64,000 nt of DNA from an uncultured Lachnospiraceae bacterium (lineage in GTDB: Bacteria > Bacillota > Clostridia > Lachnospirales > Lachnospiraceae), in NCBI GenBank assembly GCA_945621435.1, contig CALZBR010000001.1, forward strand, positions 62,001 to 126,000, in the 5' to 3' direction. Shown piece by piece: positions 53,680 to 61,868 of this stretch (its first letter is position 1; each line of letters begins with the position of its first letter). Made by a program: the position numbers and the translations under genes. The notes under the pieces were generated by a model. That model worked only from the letters and a program-made list of their open reading frames with translations, made no database searches and was not told the DNA's origin.

Positions 53680-56466
53680 TTATTGCAATACATCCCCAAG
53701 TACATTTACCAGTTTTTCATATCGTTCCATCACCTCGCTGTGATGTTCTGCTATATAGTCGTATCTGCCTTCCTTCACCGCCGACTCCAATGCCTTTGCA
53801 TCCTCTGACAGTCCAACAGCCCCTATGGTCATGGAATTGCTCTTCAGGGCATGTACCGAAATCCGATAATTGTCCCAATCCTCCTTTTCCAGAAAACCTT
53901 GCAATTCTTTTGACTTTTTTTCTCCAATATATTCCCTCAGCACCTCCAGATAAAACTCCTCATCCACACAATATCTCAGTCCGGTCTTTAACTCAATCTC
54001 CTCCAGGCTTTGCAATCGCTCCATTACTGTGATATTTTCCCGTTTCTCCTGCTCCGGCATTTCCGAAGCGTTCTCTTCTCTTCTACTGTGTACTATTTCT
54101 TCCGGCAGATATTTCTGCATCATCTCCATCAACTCTGCTTCCACAAGGGGCTTTGTGAGATAATCCGTGAATCCCGCCTCTATGTATTCCTCTCTGGCAC
54201 CCATGATGGCGTTCGCCGTCAATGCAATAACGGGAGTCTTCCGGTTTAGACTTCCGGTGAGCCGCTTCATCCTCTGCAGAGTCTCCACACCATCCATTCC
54301 GGGCATCATATGATCCAGAAATATTATGTCATATTGCTTCTTCTTCACCAGCTCCAGACATTCCCGACCGCTTAATACCGTATCAATCTGAACCTGTGTC
54401 TCCTTCAAAAGTCCCACGACCACCTTCAGATTCAGTTCGACATCATCTACCACCAGCACTCTCGCATCCGGAGCATAAAATGTCAGTACCGTATTCACAT
54501 CACTGTCAAGATATTGCTGATATCTGCTCTGTAAATCTCCTATAGGTTCAGCATTCGTAACCGTCTGGGGTATCCTTGCCTTAAAACAGGAGCCTGCACC
54601 ATAGACACTGTTCACCGTGATTTCTCCACCCATCAGTTCTATCAGATTCTTCGTCAGGTTCAGTCCCAGCCCCGTCCCCTCTATGTTACGGTTGCGGCTT
54701 TCCTCCATTCTGGTAAAGGGCTGAAACAGCCTTTCCATGTCCTCCTCTCTGATGCCGATTCCGGTATCCGTAACCGAGAGAATCATAATGATTCTGTCCT
54801 CAGTGACATTTTCATAATCCAAATTCAGGGTAACCTTACCCTCCTTTGTATACTTTGCCGCATTGGACATAAAATTATTCATAATCTGCCTGATACGCAC
54901 CTCATCGCCGTACAGTCCCGAAGGCATCCGGGGATTCACCTCAATACTAAGCTTTATGGGTCGGTTTTCCAGTTTGGGTTTGATCATATTGCAACAATCA
55001 TTGACAACAGAAAACAGCTCGTACTGTACCGGCAGGATTTCCAGCTTGCCTGACTCTATCTTTGAAATATCAAGAATGTCGTTGACTATGGAAAGCAGCG
55101 AATTGCCTGCGCTCTGAATATTCTTTGCATATTCTCTCAGATTCTCATCCCTGCACTCCTTTAACAGGATTGCATCCATCCCGAGGATTCCGTTAATCGG
55201 AGTACGAATCTCATGGGACATATTGGCAAGGAAACGGCTTTTGGCCTGATTTGCCACAATGGCATCATTTTTTGCCTGTTCCATAAACTGCAGGTGTTCC
55301 TGCATCATCTGCCGGACATAACAGCTAAAGACGCATATTGCAAAAATACAGACCCCATATCTGCTGTATTTGCCGAAATCCCCGACCTTGACAGTATAGG
55401 TTCTGACTAAATCCGTCATACCTCCAATCAGCATACAGACAACCCCCAGAAGCTGAATACCGGTCTCCAGAGTCTTCACCCTTCCCACACTCATAGTCAG
55501 AGAAAGTGCCACCACAAAAATCAGGATAAAAATGATACCATGGGACACAAAGGCCATGTTCATGAAATCCACACATCCGCTGATCTGAAGCTCCAGTTGT
55601 ACCATCACATTGGTAATGGTAACCAGCATGAGAAAGCGCATAACTTTGTGAAGCTTTGGCATGGACTCATAGAAATATACCTCCGCAAACAAAGGTGTTG
55701 TCATCAGCAGAATAAAAATCAGATTGGAATACAGTGTCTGATTTCCAATGAAAATCCCAGGCACCTTGGTCTCAATAAAGTGATAGATGCTGTTCAGTAG
55801 AAGATACACTCCCAGAAATCCAAGTCCGCCGGTGGGTTTTCGTGACAGACGTTGCACAAGGGTCAGAACAAGCATCACAACCGCCACGATGAGAATAATC
55901 AGCGTACATAAAAGACTCAAAAGCTTTTGCTTGATGAAAGCAAAAACTGCCACGGTTCTCTGAGCCACGGTGATTTCAGTGATATAAGACGCATAATTCG
56001 CATAGGGAGAACACATTTCTATCAGAATCTCTCCCACTTCACAATTTTGAGGTATATCGGCAAATACCATGACACTGCCCGGCGTATTGCCGAAGAGCCG
56101 CCTGTCCTCCAGCCCAAAGGTATAAATTTCCTTTCCGTCAACGGTAATACGCAATGTTTTGTCCGCTGACAGAAAGGTTATGGTTTCTCCCAGATATTCC
56201 TGGGGAATGCTGTTGCGAATCACTATTTTTTCATACGGACTGCTGCTGTCATAATAGGGCAGCTCCGGCAGCGGTGTCTCCGTTCCGTCCTCCCTGACCA
56301 TCGTCCATCCGTTATTAAAACCGGTCACCTTTCCCTTTGTCAGGGTTACATCATCTACCTTTGCCGTCAGGATAATGACACCCACAACAACCAGCTGAAC
56401 AAAAAATATAGCCCATATTATCCTGTAAATTACCTTTGTCACTCCAAGACTTTCGTTCTTTTCCAT
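53680..56466 (-). CDS. Hybrid sensor histidine kinase with 7TMR-like region, receiver and Hpt domain
   Basis: 928 residues. TM1 near 13-34, an extracytoplasmic beta domain (about 40-165, SPYEKIVIRNSIPQEYLG), then seven hydrophobic segments (about 180-385) as in 7TMR-DISM sensors. HisKA with FLANMSHEIRTPINGIL (phospho-His 418), ATPase domain with NNFMSNAAKYT, VTDTGIGI and GTGLGLNLTK, receiver with IIFLDHMMPGMDG (Asp 718), and a C-terminal Hpt with VHALKSNS (His 872). No DNA-binding output, so a separate regulator is needed. It lies just upstream of the hemicellulose operon on the same strand and may control it; that is inference. Confidence 0.93.
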   Translation of the reverse strand: MEKNESLGVTKVIYRIIWAIFFVQLVVVGVIILTAKVDDVTLTKGKVTGFNNGWTMVREDGTETPLPELPYYDSSSPYEKIVIRNSIPQEYLGETITFLSADKTLRITVDGKEIYTFGLEDRRLFGNTPGSVMVFADIPQNCEVGEILIEMCSPYANYASYITEITVAQRTVAVFAFIKQKLLSLLCTLIILIVAVVMLVLTLVQRLSRKPTGGLGFLGVYLLLNSIYHFIETKVPGIFIGNQTLYSNLIFILLMTTPLFAEVYFYESMPKLHKVMRFLMLVTITNVMVQLELQISGCVDFMNMAFVSHGIIFILIFVVALSLTMSVGRVKTLETGIQLLGVVCMLIGGMTDLVRTYTVKVGDFGKYSRYGVCIFAICVFSCYVRQMMQEHLQFMEQAKNDAIVANQAKSRFLANMSHEIRTPINGILGMDAILLKECRDENLREYAKNIQSAGNSLLSIVNDILDISKIESGKLEILPVQYELFSVVNDCCNMIKPKLENRPIKLSIEVNPRMPSGLYGDEVRIRQIMNNFMSNAAKYTKEGKVTLNLDYENVTEDRIIMILSVTDTGIGIREEDMERLFQPFTRMEESRNRNIEGTGLGLNLTKNLIELMGGEITVNSVYGAGSCFKARIPQTVTNAEPIGDLQSRYQQYLDSDVNTVLTFYAPDARVLVVDDVELNLKVVVGLLKETQVQIDTVLSGRECLELVKKKQYDIIFLDHMMPGMDGVETLQRMKRLTGSLNRKTPVIALTANAIMGAREEYIEAGFTDYLTKPLVEAELMEMMQKYLPEEIVHSRREENASEMPEQEKRENITVMERLQSLEEIELKTGLRYCVDEEFYLEVLREYIGEKKSKELQGFLEKEDWDNYRISVHALKSNSMTIGAVGLSEDAKALESAVKEGRYDYIAEHHSEVMERYEKLVNVLGDVLQ

Positions 56467-56610
56467 GAAACCTCATCCTTCCCGGATATTTATCGAAACC
56501 GGATAATCCCCAGCGTATCAATTAGCAATCAAAAACATAGTAACATATTTTTAATGATATGTATATCAATATTCACATCATTCTGCTAATTTCTGCAAAC
56601 ACCAAACACT

Positions 56611-56657
56611 AAAAAAGGAGACCCTTATCCCACGCCTGACGTGAAATAAAGATCCCC
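56611..56657 (-). terminator. Terminator of the sigma/anti-sigma operon
   Basis: Minus strand GGGGATCTTTATTT pairs over 14 bp (with several G-T pairs) with GGATAAGGGTCTCC, an inner CACG/CGTG closes the tip, then TTTTTT. Starts 53 nt past the anti-sigma stop. Confidence 0.8.
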
Positions 56658-56709
56658 TGATAGTTCAATTCAGGATATCGTATTCAATCGTTTCCGGAAA
56701 AATGGGGAA

Positions 56710-57642
56710 TTATTTTCTGATACCGCTCAATATCTCTGATGGTATCTCAAATTCTACGCATCCCATATACATGGGAGCCACATCGCCCTCATTAAAGCCG
56801 ATTACCACATTTCCTCTTTCATTCAAATAAAAGGAGGTGTCATCCGTAATCGCCTTGAAATTCAAATCCTCAATTTCGTCATTCAGCCAGTAGTGCACCA
56901 TCTCGTCTGCGTCCATCTGAGCCTGCATCTGAGCCTTGATATTCTCACTGATGGGGGTGATATAATCCGCACCATCCACAAAAATGTCCTTAAGCTCCAG
57001 CCGTTCCCCGGTATTTAGGTCTATGGTGTAATAGTAGTTCCACTGATAACCGCTGCCGGCTCCCCAATAGCATAAAAGCTTCAGGGTAAAATAATCCGGT
57101 GTGGTGGTCAGTACCTCACTCTTGACAACAATGTCCTGATAACCTTCCTTCTGTTTTAAATCCGCCTCAAACTGAGCAATCAGCTCATCCGTAATCTTCT
57201 GAATTTCCACATTTATTTCCTCTGTCGTGCGGTCAAGGTTTTCCTGTACCTTGCTGTCCTCCGCCTGATTTTCCACCTTAATCTCCGTCACATCAATATC
57301 AGCCTTAAATCTGTCGGAATCATATTCATACTCACGAATCGTAACCGCTTCCACCAGCTGTCCCACAATAGGAATCTGTTCCATCGCATGCGCTATGGTT
57401 GCTGAAGTGTTGGGCAGGATAACAAAAGCCCCCACCAGTGCAGCAGCAGTTGCCGCCACCTTGATTGTTCTCTGTTTTGTTCGTTCTTTTCTCTCTGATA
57501 TTTTTGCCTCCTTCATTGTCCTGTACAGCTTCTCAAACTGTTCATCGGACATCTGCGGCTTCTGATAGTCTTCCTTCATGGAAAGAAGCCTCTTTTCCAC
57601 AGCTTCATTCTGTTTTATCACTTCTGACAAATCATAAATCAT
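56710..57642 (-). CDS. RsiV-like anti-sigma factor (DUF4163/DUF3298)
   Basis: 310 residues. A cytosolic N-terminus (about 1-58), one membrane helix (KVAATAAALVGAFVILP near 61-78), and an outer region with DUF4163 (about 95-200) and DUF3298 (about 205-300, LLCYWGAGSGYQWNYYYTIDLNTGERL, FYLNERGNVVIGFNEGDVAP). This is the layout of RsiV, which in Bacillus binds sigma V and is cleaved when it senses lysozyme. Its ATG overlaps the sigma stop by 4 nt. Family and layout are clear; lysozyme as the signal is by analogy. Confidence 0.85.
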   Translation of the reverse strand: MIYDLSEVIKQNEAVEKRLLSMKEDYQKPQMSDEQFEKLYRTMKEAKISERKERTKQRTIKVAATAAALVGAFVILPNTSATIAHAMEQIPIVGQLVEAVTIREYEYDSDRFKADIDVTEIKVENQAEDSKVQENLDRTTEEINVEIQKITDELIAQFEADLKQKEGYQDIVVKSEVLTTTPDYFTLKLLCYWGAGSGYQWNYYYTIDLNTGERLELKDIFVDGADYITPISENIKAQMQAQMDADEMVHYWLNDEIEDLNFKAITDDTSFYLNERGNVVIGFNEGDVAPMYMGCVEFEIPSEILSGIRK

Positions 57643-58187
57643 CTACCTGCCCTCCCTTTTAAATCAAGGTTGTCGTTCTCTTCTACCGCAAGCATTTCCC
57701 GCAGCTTTTTCATACTCCGATATAATCTGCTCTTTACCGTACTCACATTTTCTTCCAGAATGTCTGCGATTTCCTCCAGTGTTTTGTCCTCAAAATACTT
57801 GAGCATGACAATCGTTCTATCCCTTAACGAAAGCATTTCCATGGCTCTCTGTAAATCTATGTTAACGTACGTATCCTCATAGCTCCCTGCTTCCACCCCG
57901 TCTTCTTCCTGTATCGCTTCATAGGAAAGAGCCTTCGTCCGTCTCACTGCCTGAAAACATTCGTTGAGCATAATGCGATACACCCAGGTCGCGGCAAATT
58001 CCTGATTTTTCAGGGAGTAACTGTTTTTTATGGCCTTATAGGCTCCGTTTTGTACAATATCACATGCATCCGCCTCAGTATGAACATAACTGTAAGCCAG
58101 ACGATAATATTGATTATAGTTTTTCAAAATAATCTGTTCTATCAGCTCTTTGTTTGTATTTTTATTTTTCTCGGAAAAAAACTGCAA
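57639..58187 (-). CDS. ECF sigma factor, SigV-like
   Basis: About 182 residues. Region 2 with YYRLAYSYVHTEADACDIVQNGAYKAI near 30-55, region 4 with LSLRDRTIVMLKYFEDKTLEEIADILEENVSTVKSRLYRSM near 120-160. Directs RNA polymerase to envelope-stress genes. I chose the TTG at 58187 because AAGGAGGTG stands 6 nt upstream, an almost full anti-SD match; the upstream in-frame ATG at 58250 has no SD and would make the SD part of the coding region. Coupled to its anti-sigma gene. A possible self-controlled promoter is at 58222-58249. Confidence 0.88.
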   Translation of the reverse strand: MQFFSEKNKNTNKELIEQIILKNYNQYYRLAYSYVHTEADACDIVQNGAYKAIKNSYSLKNQEFAATWVYRIMLNECFQAVRRTKALSYEAIQEEDGVEAGSYEDTYVNIDLQRAMEMLSLRDRTIVMLKYFEDKTLEEIADILEENVSTVKSRLYRSMKKLREMLAVEENDNLDLKGRAGR

Positions 58188-58221
58188 GGTTTTCACCTCC
58201 TTCGTAGCCTTCTGTTGATTA

Positions 58222-58249
58222 GATACTTGGGGACGCAAAAAAAGTTTCA
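58222..58249 (-). promoter_or_regulatory. Possible ECF-type autoregulatory promoter
   Basis: Minus strand TGAAAC, 16 nt, AGTATC; ECF promoters of the SigV/W/M group use TGAAAC with a CGTAT-like -10, so one mismatch. 35 nt before the TTG start. Confidence 0.35.
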
Positions 58250-58281
58250 CATTATTTTAAAGTTTTTTCTATTATACCACC

Positions 58282-58310
58282 TTGACAGGCTTTCAGCCAT
58301 ATGATACCTT
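58282..58310 (+). promoter_or_regulatory. Promoter of the riboswitch/cation exporter
   Basis: TTGACA, 17 nt, TACCTT preceded by TG. Transcription would begin about 30 nt before the aptamer. Confidence 0.5.
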
Positions 58311-58347
58311 AAGATTACTCTTTGCACTGCATATTAATCTACAGTAC

Positions 58348-58430
58348 AAACTGAGCAGACCGTGATGACGCATCATGGAGTCGGGTCACTGAAGTGACAG
58401 TGGAATCTTTCATCCACGGGACAGTAGTTG
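58348..58430 (+). promoter_or_regulatory. NiCo (czcD-type) riboswitch aptamer
   Basis: The conserved joining bases of the class are present in order: CTGAGCAG at 58351, GTCGGG at 58380 and GGGACAGT at 58418. Helices: ACTG/CAGT closing helix, GTGATG/CATCAT, GTCAC/GTGAC, GTGGA/TCCAC. It lies in front of a cation diffusion facilitator gene, the normal place for this Ni/Co sensor. Recognition is from memory of the clostridial czcD examples. Confidence 0.88.
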
Positions 58431-58457
58431 CTAATACTGATTCGTGGGTGTTTTTTT
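58412..58457 (+). terminator. Riboswitch expression-platform terminator
   Basis: ATCCACG (58412-58418) pairs with CGTGGGT (58443-58449), then seven T. The 5' arm is also the 3' strand of the last aptamer helix, so metal binding should prevent the terminator: an ON switch. Confidence 0.8.
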
Positions 58458-58537
58458 ATTTTCTCACCGCAATTCTCCAAACTCCCACACAAATATCCGG
58501 TGCCATAGAGCTATCTTACTTTTAGGGGGTAACTTTT

Positions 58538-59452
58538 ATGGAAAAAAACGAAACAATCATCAAAAGAGAAGTGTCTGAACCCGAATTTCAAAAAATCGCA
58601 AATAAGGTGTCCTTCCTCACCATTCTTGCCAATACAGGGCTGTCTCTGCTGAAGCTTCTGGCCGGAATCCTCGCCCATTCCAGCGCCATGATCAGTGACG
58701 CCATACATTCCGCTTCCGACGTATTCAGCACCGTCGTGGTAATTATCGGAATCCGGCTGGCTGCCAAGGAACCCGATAAAGAACACCCCTACGGGCACGA
58801 ACGTCTGGAATGCGTGGCTGCCATTGTCCTGGCAATCGTTCTTCTGATCACAGGTCTTGGCATCGGCGCCGATGCCCTGGGCAAGATCATGAAGGGCAAC
58901 TACGACAATCTGCAGACTCCCGGTGTACCGGCATTGATTGCAGCCATCCTCTCCATCGCAGTCAAAGAAGGAATGTACTGGTATACGAGATTTTATGCGA
59001 TAAAAATTGATTCCTCCGCTCTGATGGCAGACGCCTGGCATCATCGTTCCGACGCCTTTTCCTCCATCGGTGCCCTGATTGGTATCGCCGGTGCACGGCT
59101 TGGCTATCCCATTATGGATTCCGTTGCCAGTCTGGTAATCTTCCTTTTCATTGTGAAGGCGGCCTATGATATTTTCAAAGATGCCCTGGATAAAATGGTA
59201 GATCATTCCTGTGATGAAGAGACCGAAAAAGCAATTTATGCCTGTGTCATGAAGAATGAAAAGGTTCTTGGTATTGATTTGTTGCAAACCCGCATTTTCG
59301 GTAATAAAATATATGTAGACGTGGAGATTGCGGCAGATGGTTCCTATACTTTGAGGGAAGCACACACCATCGCCGAAGCCGTACATGAAGATATTGAGAA
59401 GAATTTTCCCAAGGTAAAGCATATCATGATTCATGTCAACCCTGCAGACTGA
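58538..59452 (+). CDS. Cation diffusion facilitator metal exporter
   Basis: 304 residues. Proton-coupled efflux of divalent metals, six membrane helices in about 25-215 (for example LLKLLAGILAHSSAM, IVLAIVLLITGLGIGADAL). Metal site A: SDAIHSASD near 52-60 and DAWHHRSDAF near 167-176, i.e. a D/H-H-D pattern. C-terminal cytosolic domain with VDVEIAADGSYTLREAH and IMIHVNP, metal-sensing ferredoxin fold. GGGGG lies 12 nt upstream of ATG. Controlled by the NiCo riboswitch, so cobalt and nickel are the likely cargo. Confidence 0.94.
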   Translation: MEKNETIIKREVSEPEFQKIANKVSFLTILANTGLSLLKLLAGILAHSSAMISDAIHSASDVFSTVVVIIGIRLAAKEPDKEHPYGHERLECVAAIVLAIVLLITGLGIGADALGKIMKGNYDNLQTPGVPALIAAILSIAVKEGMYWYTRFYAIKIDSSALMADAWHHRSDAFSSIGALIGIAGARLGYPIMDSVASLVIFLFIVKAAYDIFKDALDKMVDHSCDEETEKAIYACVMKNEKVLGIDLLQTRIFGNKIYVDVEIAADGSYTLREAHTIAEAVHEDIEKNFPKVKHIMIHVNPAD

Positions 59453-59519
59453 TTTATCCTTTTTACAGCAATAAGTCATGCATTATATTATCAATTACGA
59501 GAACCGGAGGAGAACCCCT

Positions 59520-59915
59520 ATGATTTCAACAAAAGGCAGATACGCCATTCGACTTATGATTGATCTTGCCGAGCAGAATTCGGAAAACCCTATTCCCCTG
59601 GCAGTCATTGCGGCGAGACAGGATATTTCTAAAAAATACCTTGAAACCATCGCCAAGTCCCTTGTCGCCGGAAAACTGTTACAGGCTTCCAGCGGAAAGG
59701 GCGGCGGTTATTCCCTGCTCCGAAAAGCAGAGGAATATACGATTTGGGAAATATTGAAACTGACGGAAGAATCCATGTCCAGCGTATCCTGTCTCATGGA
59801 TGGGGCAGAACAATGCCCCAGAGAAAAGGAATGTCGTACCATCTCTATGTGGAGAGGCTATGACCGCATGGTGCAGGAATATTTTTCCGGTATTACAATA
59901 AAAGACCTGTTGTGA
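59520..59915 (+). CDS. iscR: Rrf2-family regulator, IscR-like
   Basis: About 131 residues. Winged helix starting ISTKGRYAIRLMIDLA, with IAARQDISKKYLETIAKSLVAGKLL and SGKGGGYSLLRKAEEYT typical of Rrf2. Three Cys near the C-terminus, C-x7-C-x5-C within SCLMDGAEQCPREKECRT, could hold a 2Fe-2S cluster as in IscR. ATG 59520 has GGAGG at 10 nt and begins at the family's conserved start; the frame is open to 59478. Convergent with iscU-iscS, so it likely controls them. The gene symbol rests on context. Confidence 0.85.
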   Translation: MISTKGRYAIRLMIDLAEQNSENPIPLAVIAARQDISKKYLETIAKSLVAGKLLQASSGKGGGYSLLRKAEEYTIWEILKLTEESMSSVSCLMDGAEQCPREKECRTISMWRGYDRMVQEYFSGITIKDLL

Positions 59916-59934
59916 TGAATACGCTTATCATCAC
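59912..59934. terminator. Shared terminator between iscR and iscU
   Basis: GTGATGA / TCATCAC stem with a 9-nt loop spanning the iscR stop; followed by TACTCTTTATG, weak T-run. Confidence 0.5.
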
Positions 59935-59940
59935 TACTCT

Positions 59941-60396
59941 TTATGATTCTGTTTTATAAAACTCCTCCGTTTCATCTATGTCCTTTACCGGAGGTTTCAG
60001 CCCCGGCACCGTGATTCCATTCTTTTCAGCATAGTCCCAGAGGGCTGCGTGAATCGCCTCCTCTGCCAACAAAGAACAATGAACTTTTACCGGTGGAAGC
60101 CCGTCCAGAGCTTCCATTACCGCTTTATTGGTTACAAGCAGAGCCTCCTCAACAGTCTTGCCCTTTACCAGCTCCGTAGCCATGCTGCTGGTAGCCACTG
60201 CCGCCCCGCAGCCAAAGGTTTTAAACTTCGCGTCTATGACTACCCCGTCTTTAATTTCGAGATACATTCTCATAATATCTCCGCACTTGGCATTTCCCAC
60301 GGTTCCCACCCCGGAAGCATTCTCGATTTCACCTACATTTCTGGGGTTGGTAAAATGGTCCATCACCTTTTCACTGTATTCCATCACCTGACTCAT
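59941..60396 (-). CDS. iscU: Iron-sulfur cluster scaffold IscU/NifU-N
   Basis: 151 residues. Scaffold on which 2Fe-2S clusters are built from IscS sulfur. Three conserved Cys are present: NAKCGD (38), FKTFGCGAA (63) and VKVHCSLLA (107), with Asp 40 next to the first. The tail of about 30 residues (PGLKPPVKDIDETEEFYKTES) is longer than in E. coli IscU, as in clostridial NifU-like forms. AGGAGG precedes the start. Follows iscS by 75 nt on the same strand; convergent with the Rrf2 gene. Confidence 0.95.
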   Translation of the reverse strand: MSQVMEYSEKVMDHFTNPRNVGEIENASGVGTVGNAKCGDIMRMYLEIKDGVVIDAKFKTFGCGAAVATSSMATELVKGKTVEEALLVTNKAVMEALDGLPPVKVHCSLLAEEAIHAALWDYAEKNGITVPGLKPPVKDIDETEEFYKTES

Positions 60397-60440
60397 TTAC
60401 TTTATCCTCCTGACTTTCTTCCATCCCTTTTCACAAGCTC

Positions 60441-60482
60441 CACGATTCTTTCACTTGACTACACGATTCTTTCACTTGACTC
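60441..60482 (-). repeat. 21-bp tandem duplication over the iscS stop codon
   Basis: CACGATTCTTTCACTTGACT followed by A (60441-60461) or C (60462-60482): two copies differing in the last base. The upstream copy contains the real iscS stop, the second lies in the gap to iscU. Confidence 0.9.
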
Positions 60483-61662
60483 CACGGTTTTCTTTCACGA
60501 AATCCTCGTAGAGGGGCGACATACTTCGTAGTCTTTCAATCATTGCTTTCAGCTCTTCTACCACGTAATCTATTTCCTCCTTCGTAGTCTCAGCAGAAAG
60601 TGTCAGCCTAAGCGATCCATGTGCAATCTCATGAGGCAACCCGATGGCCAACAATACGTGAGACGGGTCAAGAGAACCCGAAGTACATGCAGATCCGCTG
60701 GAAGCGCAGATTCCTTTCTGATCAAGCAGAATCAGTAACGACTCTCCTTCCACAAAGCGAAAGCTGAAATTAGCATTATTGGGCAAACGGTTTGTCCTAT
60801 GCCCGTTTAATCTGGTATAAGGTATCTCTTCCAGCACCCGACGAATCAGATAATCTCTTAACTCCGTTTCCTTCCGGATATTGACGGCCATCCTATCTTC
60901 TGCAATCTCTGTAGCCTTTCCGAAACCAACAATTCCGGGTGTATTATGAGTGCCTGCTCTCCTGCCTCTCTCCTGAGCTCCCCCGTGTATGAATGCGCCG
61001 ATTCTTACGGTATCTCTGAGATACATGATTCCCACACCCTTAGGTCCGCCGATTTTATGCCCGCTGGCACTGAGAATGTCAATATTCATCTCGTCCACCC
61101 GAATCGGAAGATGCCCGTATGCCTGTACTGCATCCGTATGAAAAATGATGCCATGTTCATGTGCGATTTTTCCAATCTCTCTGATTGGTTCTATCGTTCC
61201 GATTTCGTTGTTTGCAAACATAATGGAAATCAATATCGTATCCGGACGAATAGCCTTCTCCAATTCCTCCGGATGAACGACTCCATTTTCATCCACATCA
61301 AGATAAGTAACCTCAAAACCGTTCTTCTCTAAAAATTCACAGGTATGCAATACTGCATGATGTTCAATTTTGGAAGTAATGATATGCTTTCCCTTGTCCC
61401 TCCCGGCAAAGGCAGTGGCTTTTAGCGCCCAGTTATCCGACTCGCTTCCGCCCCCGGTAAAATAGATTTCCCCGGGTTTAGCTCCCAGAAAATCCGCGAC
61501 TGTCTGTCTTGCCCTGTCGATTGCCATGGTTGATTTTCCGGCAAATCGATAGATACTTGCGGCATTTCCATAATATTCCTCAAAATACGGCTTCATTGCC
61601 TCAAATACAGCAGGTTCTGTGGCAGTCGTGGCTGCATTATCCAAATAAATGAATTTATCCAT
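60472..61662 (-). CDS. iscS: Cysteine desulfurase
   Basis: 396 residues. PLP enzyme that takes sulfur from cysteine as a persulfide for IscU. Seen: IYLDNAATTATEPAV at the start, TGGGSESDNWALK near 69, TSKIEHHAVLHTCE near 96 with the PLP-stacking His, HTDAVQAYGH near 175, SASGHKIGGPKG near 198 (Schiff-base Lys 203), and SSGSACTSG near 321 with the active Cys 326. Begins a unit with iscU. Promoter at 61705-61733 overlaps an inverted repeat that may be the IscR operator. Ends in a 21-bp tandem duplication. Confidence 0.95.
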   Translation of the reverse strand: MDKFIYLDNAATTATEPAVFEAMKPYFEEYYGNAASIYRFAGKSTMAIDRARQTVADFLGAKPGEIYFTGGGSESDNWALKATAFAGRDKGKHIITSKIEHHAVLHTCEFLEKNGFEVTYLDVDENGVVHPEELEKAIRPDTILISIMFANNEIGTIEPIREIGKIAHEHGIIFHTDAVQAYGHLPIRVDEMNIDILSASGHKIGGPKGVGIMYLRDTVRIGAFIHGGAQERGRRAGTHNTPGIVGFGKATEIAEDRMAVNIRKETELRDYLIRRVLEEIPYTRLNGHRTNRLPNNANFSFRFVEGESLLILLDQKGICASSGSACTSGSLDPSHVLLAIGLPHEIAHGSLRLTLSAETTKEEIDYVVEELKAMIERLRSMSPLYEDFVKENRGVK

Positions 61663-61704
61663 ATCGCACGTTCCGTCCTCTCTTAAGCTTTATTACTATC
61701 TCAA

Positions 61705-61739
61705 AAGATATACCTATTCGCCTATTATGTCAGTAGGTA
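61705..61739 (-). promoter_or_regulatory. Promoter and possible IscR operator of iscS-iscU
   Basis: Minus strand CTGACA, 17 nt, TATCTT. Inverted repeat TACCTA-N17-TAGGTA (61711-61716, 61734-61739) brackets the -35 and spacer, a fitting place for a repressor. Confidence 0.55.
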
Positions 61740-61744
61740 ATTAA

Positions 61745-61784
61745 ACAAAACACAAGTGCCGCCACTATTTGTGTCGACACTTGT
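61745..61784 (-). terminator. Terminator after the cysK-like gene
   Basis: Minus strand ACAAGTGTCG pairs with CGGCACTTGT (10 bp, one G-T), then GTTTTGTTTAA. Confidence 0.75.
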
Positions 61785-61868
61785 AAAACCTGATAAATCA
61801 ACTGCTATTTCATTATCTTACTTCGGAACCGCTACATACCAGTCATGGAATTCCGTCAATTCACTATC

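Noticed and set aside
56555..56568. Near-palindrome TGATATGTATATCA upstream of the kinase as an operator
   Set aside because: Short, AT-rich, in an AT-rich stretch; chance occurrence is likely.
58511..59479. 322-codon minus-strand open frame
   Set aside because: Shadow of the cation exporter gene, which has clear motifs, an SD and a riboswitch on the other strand.
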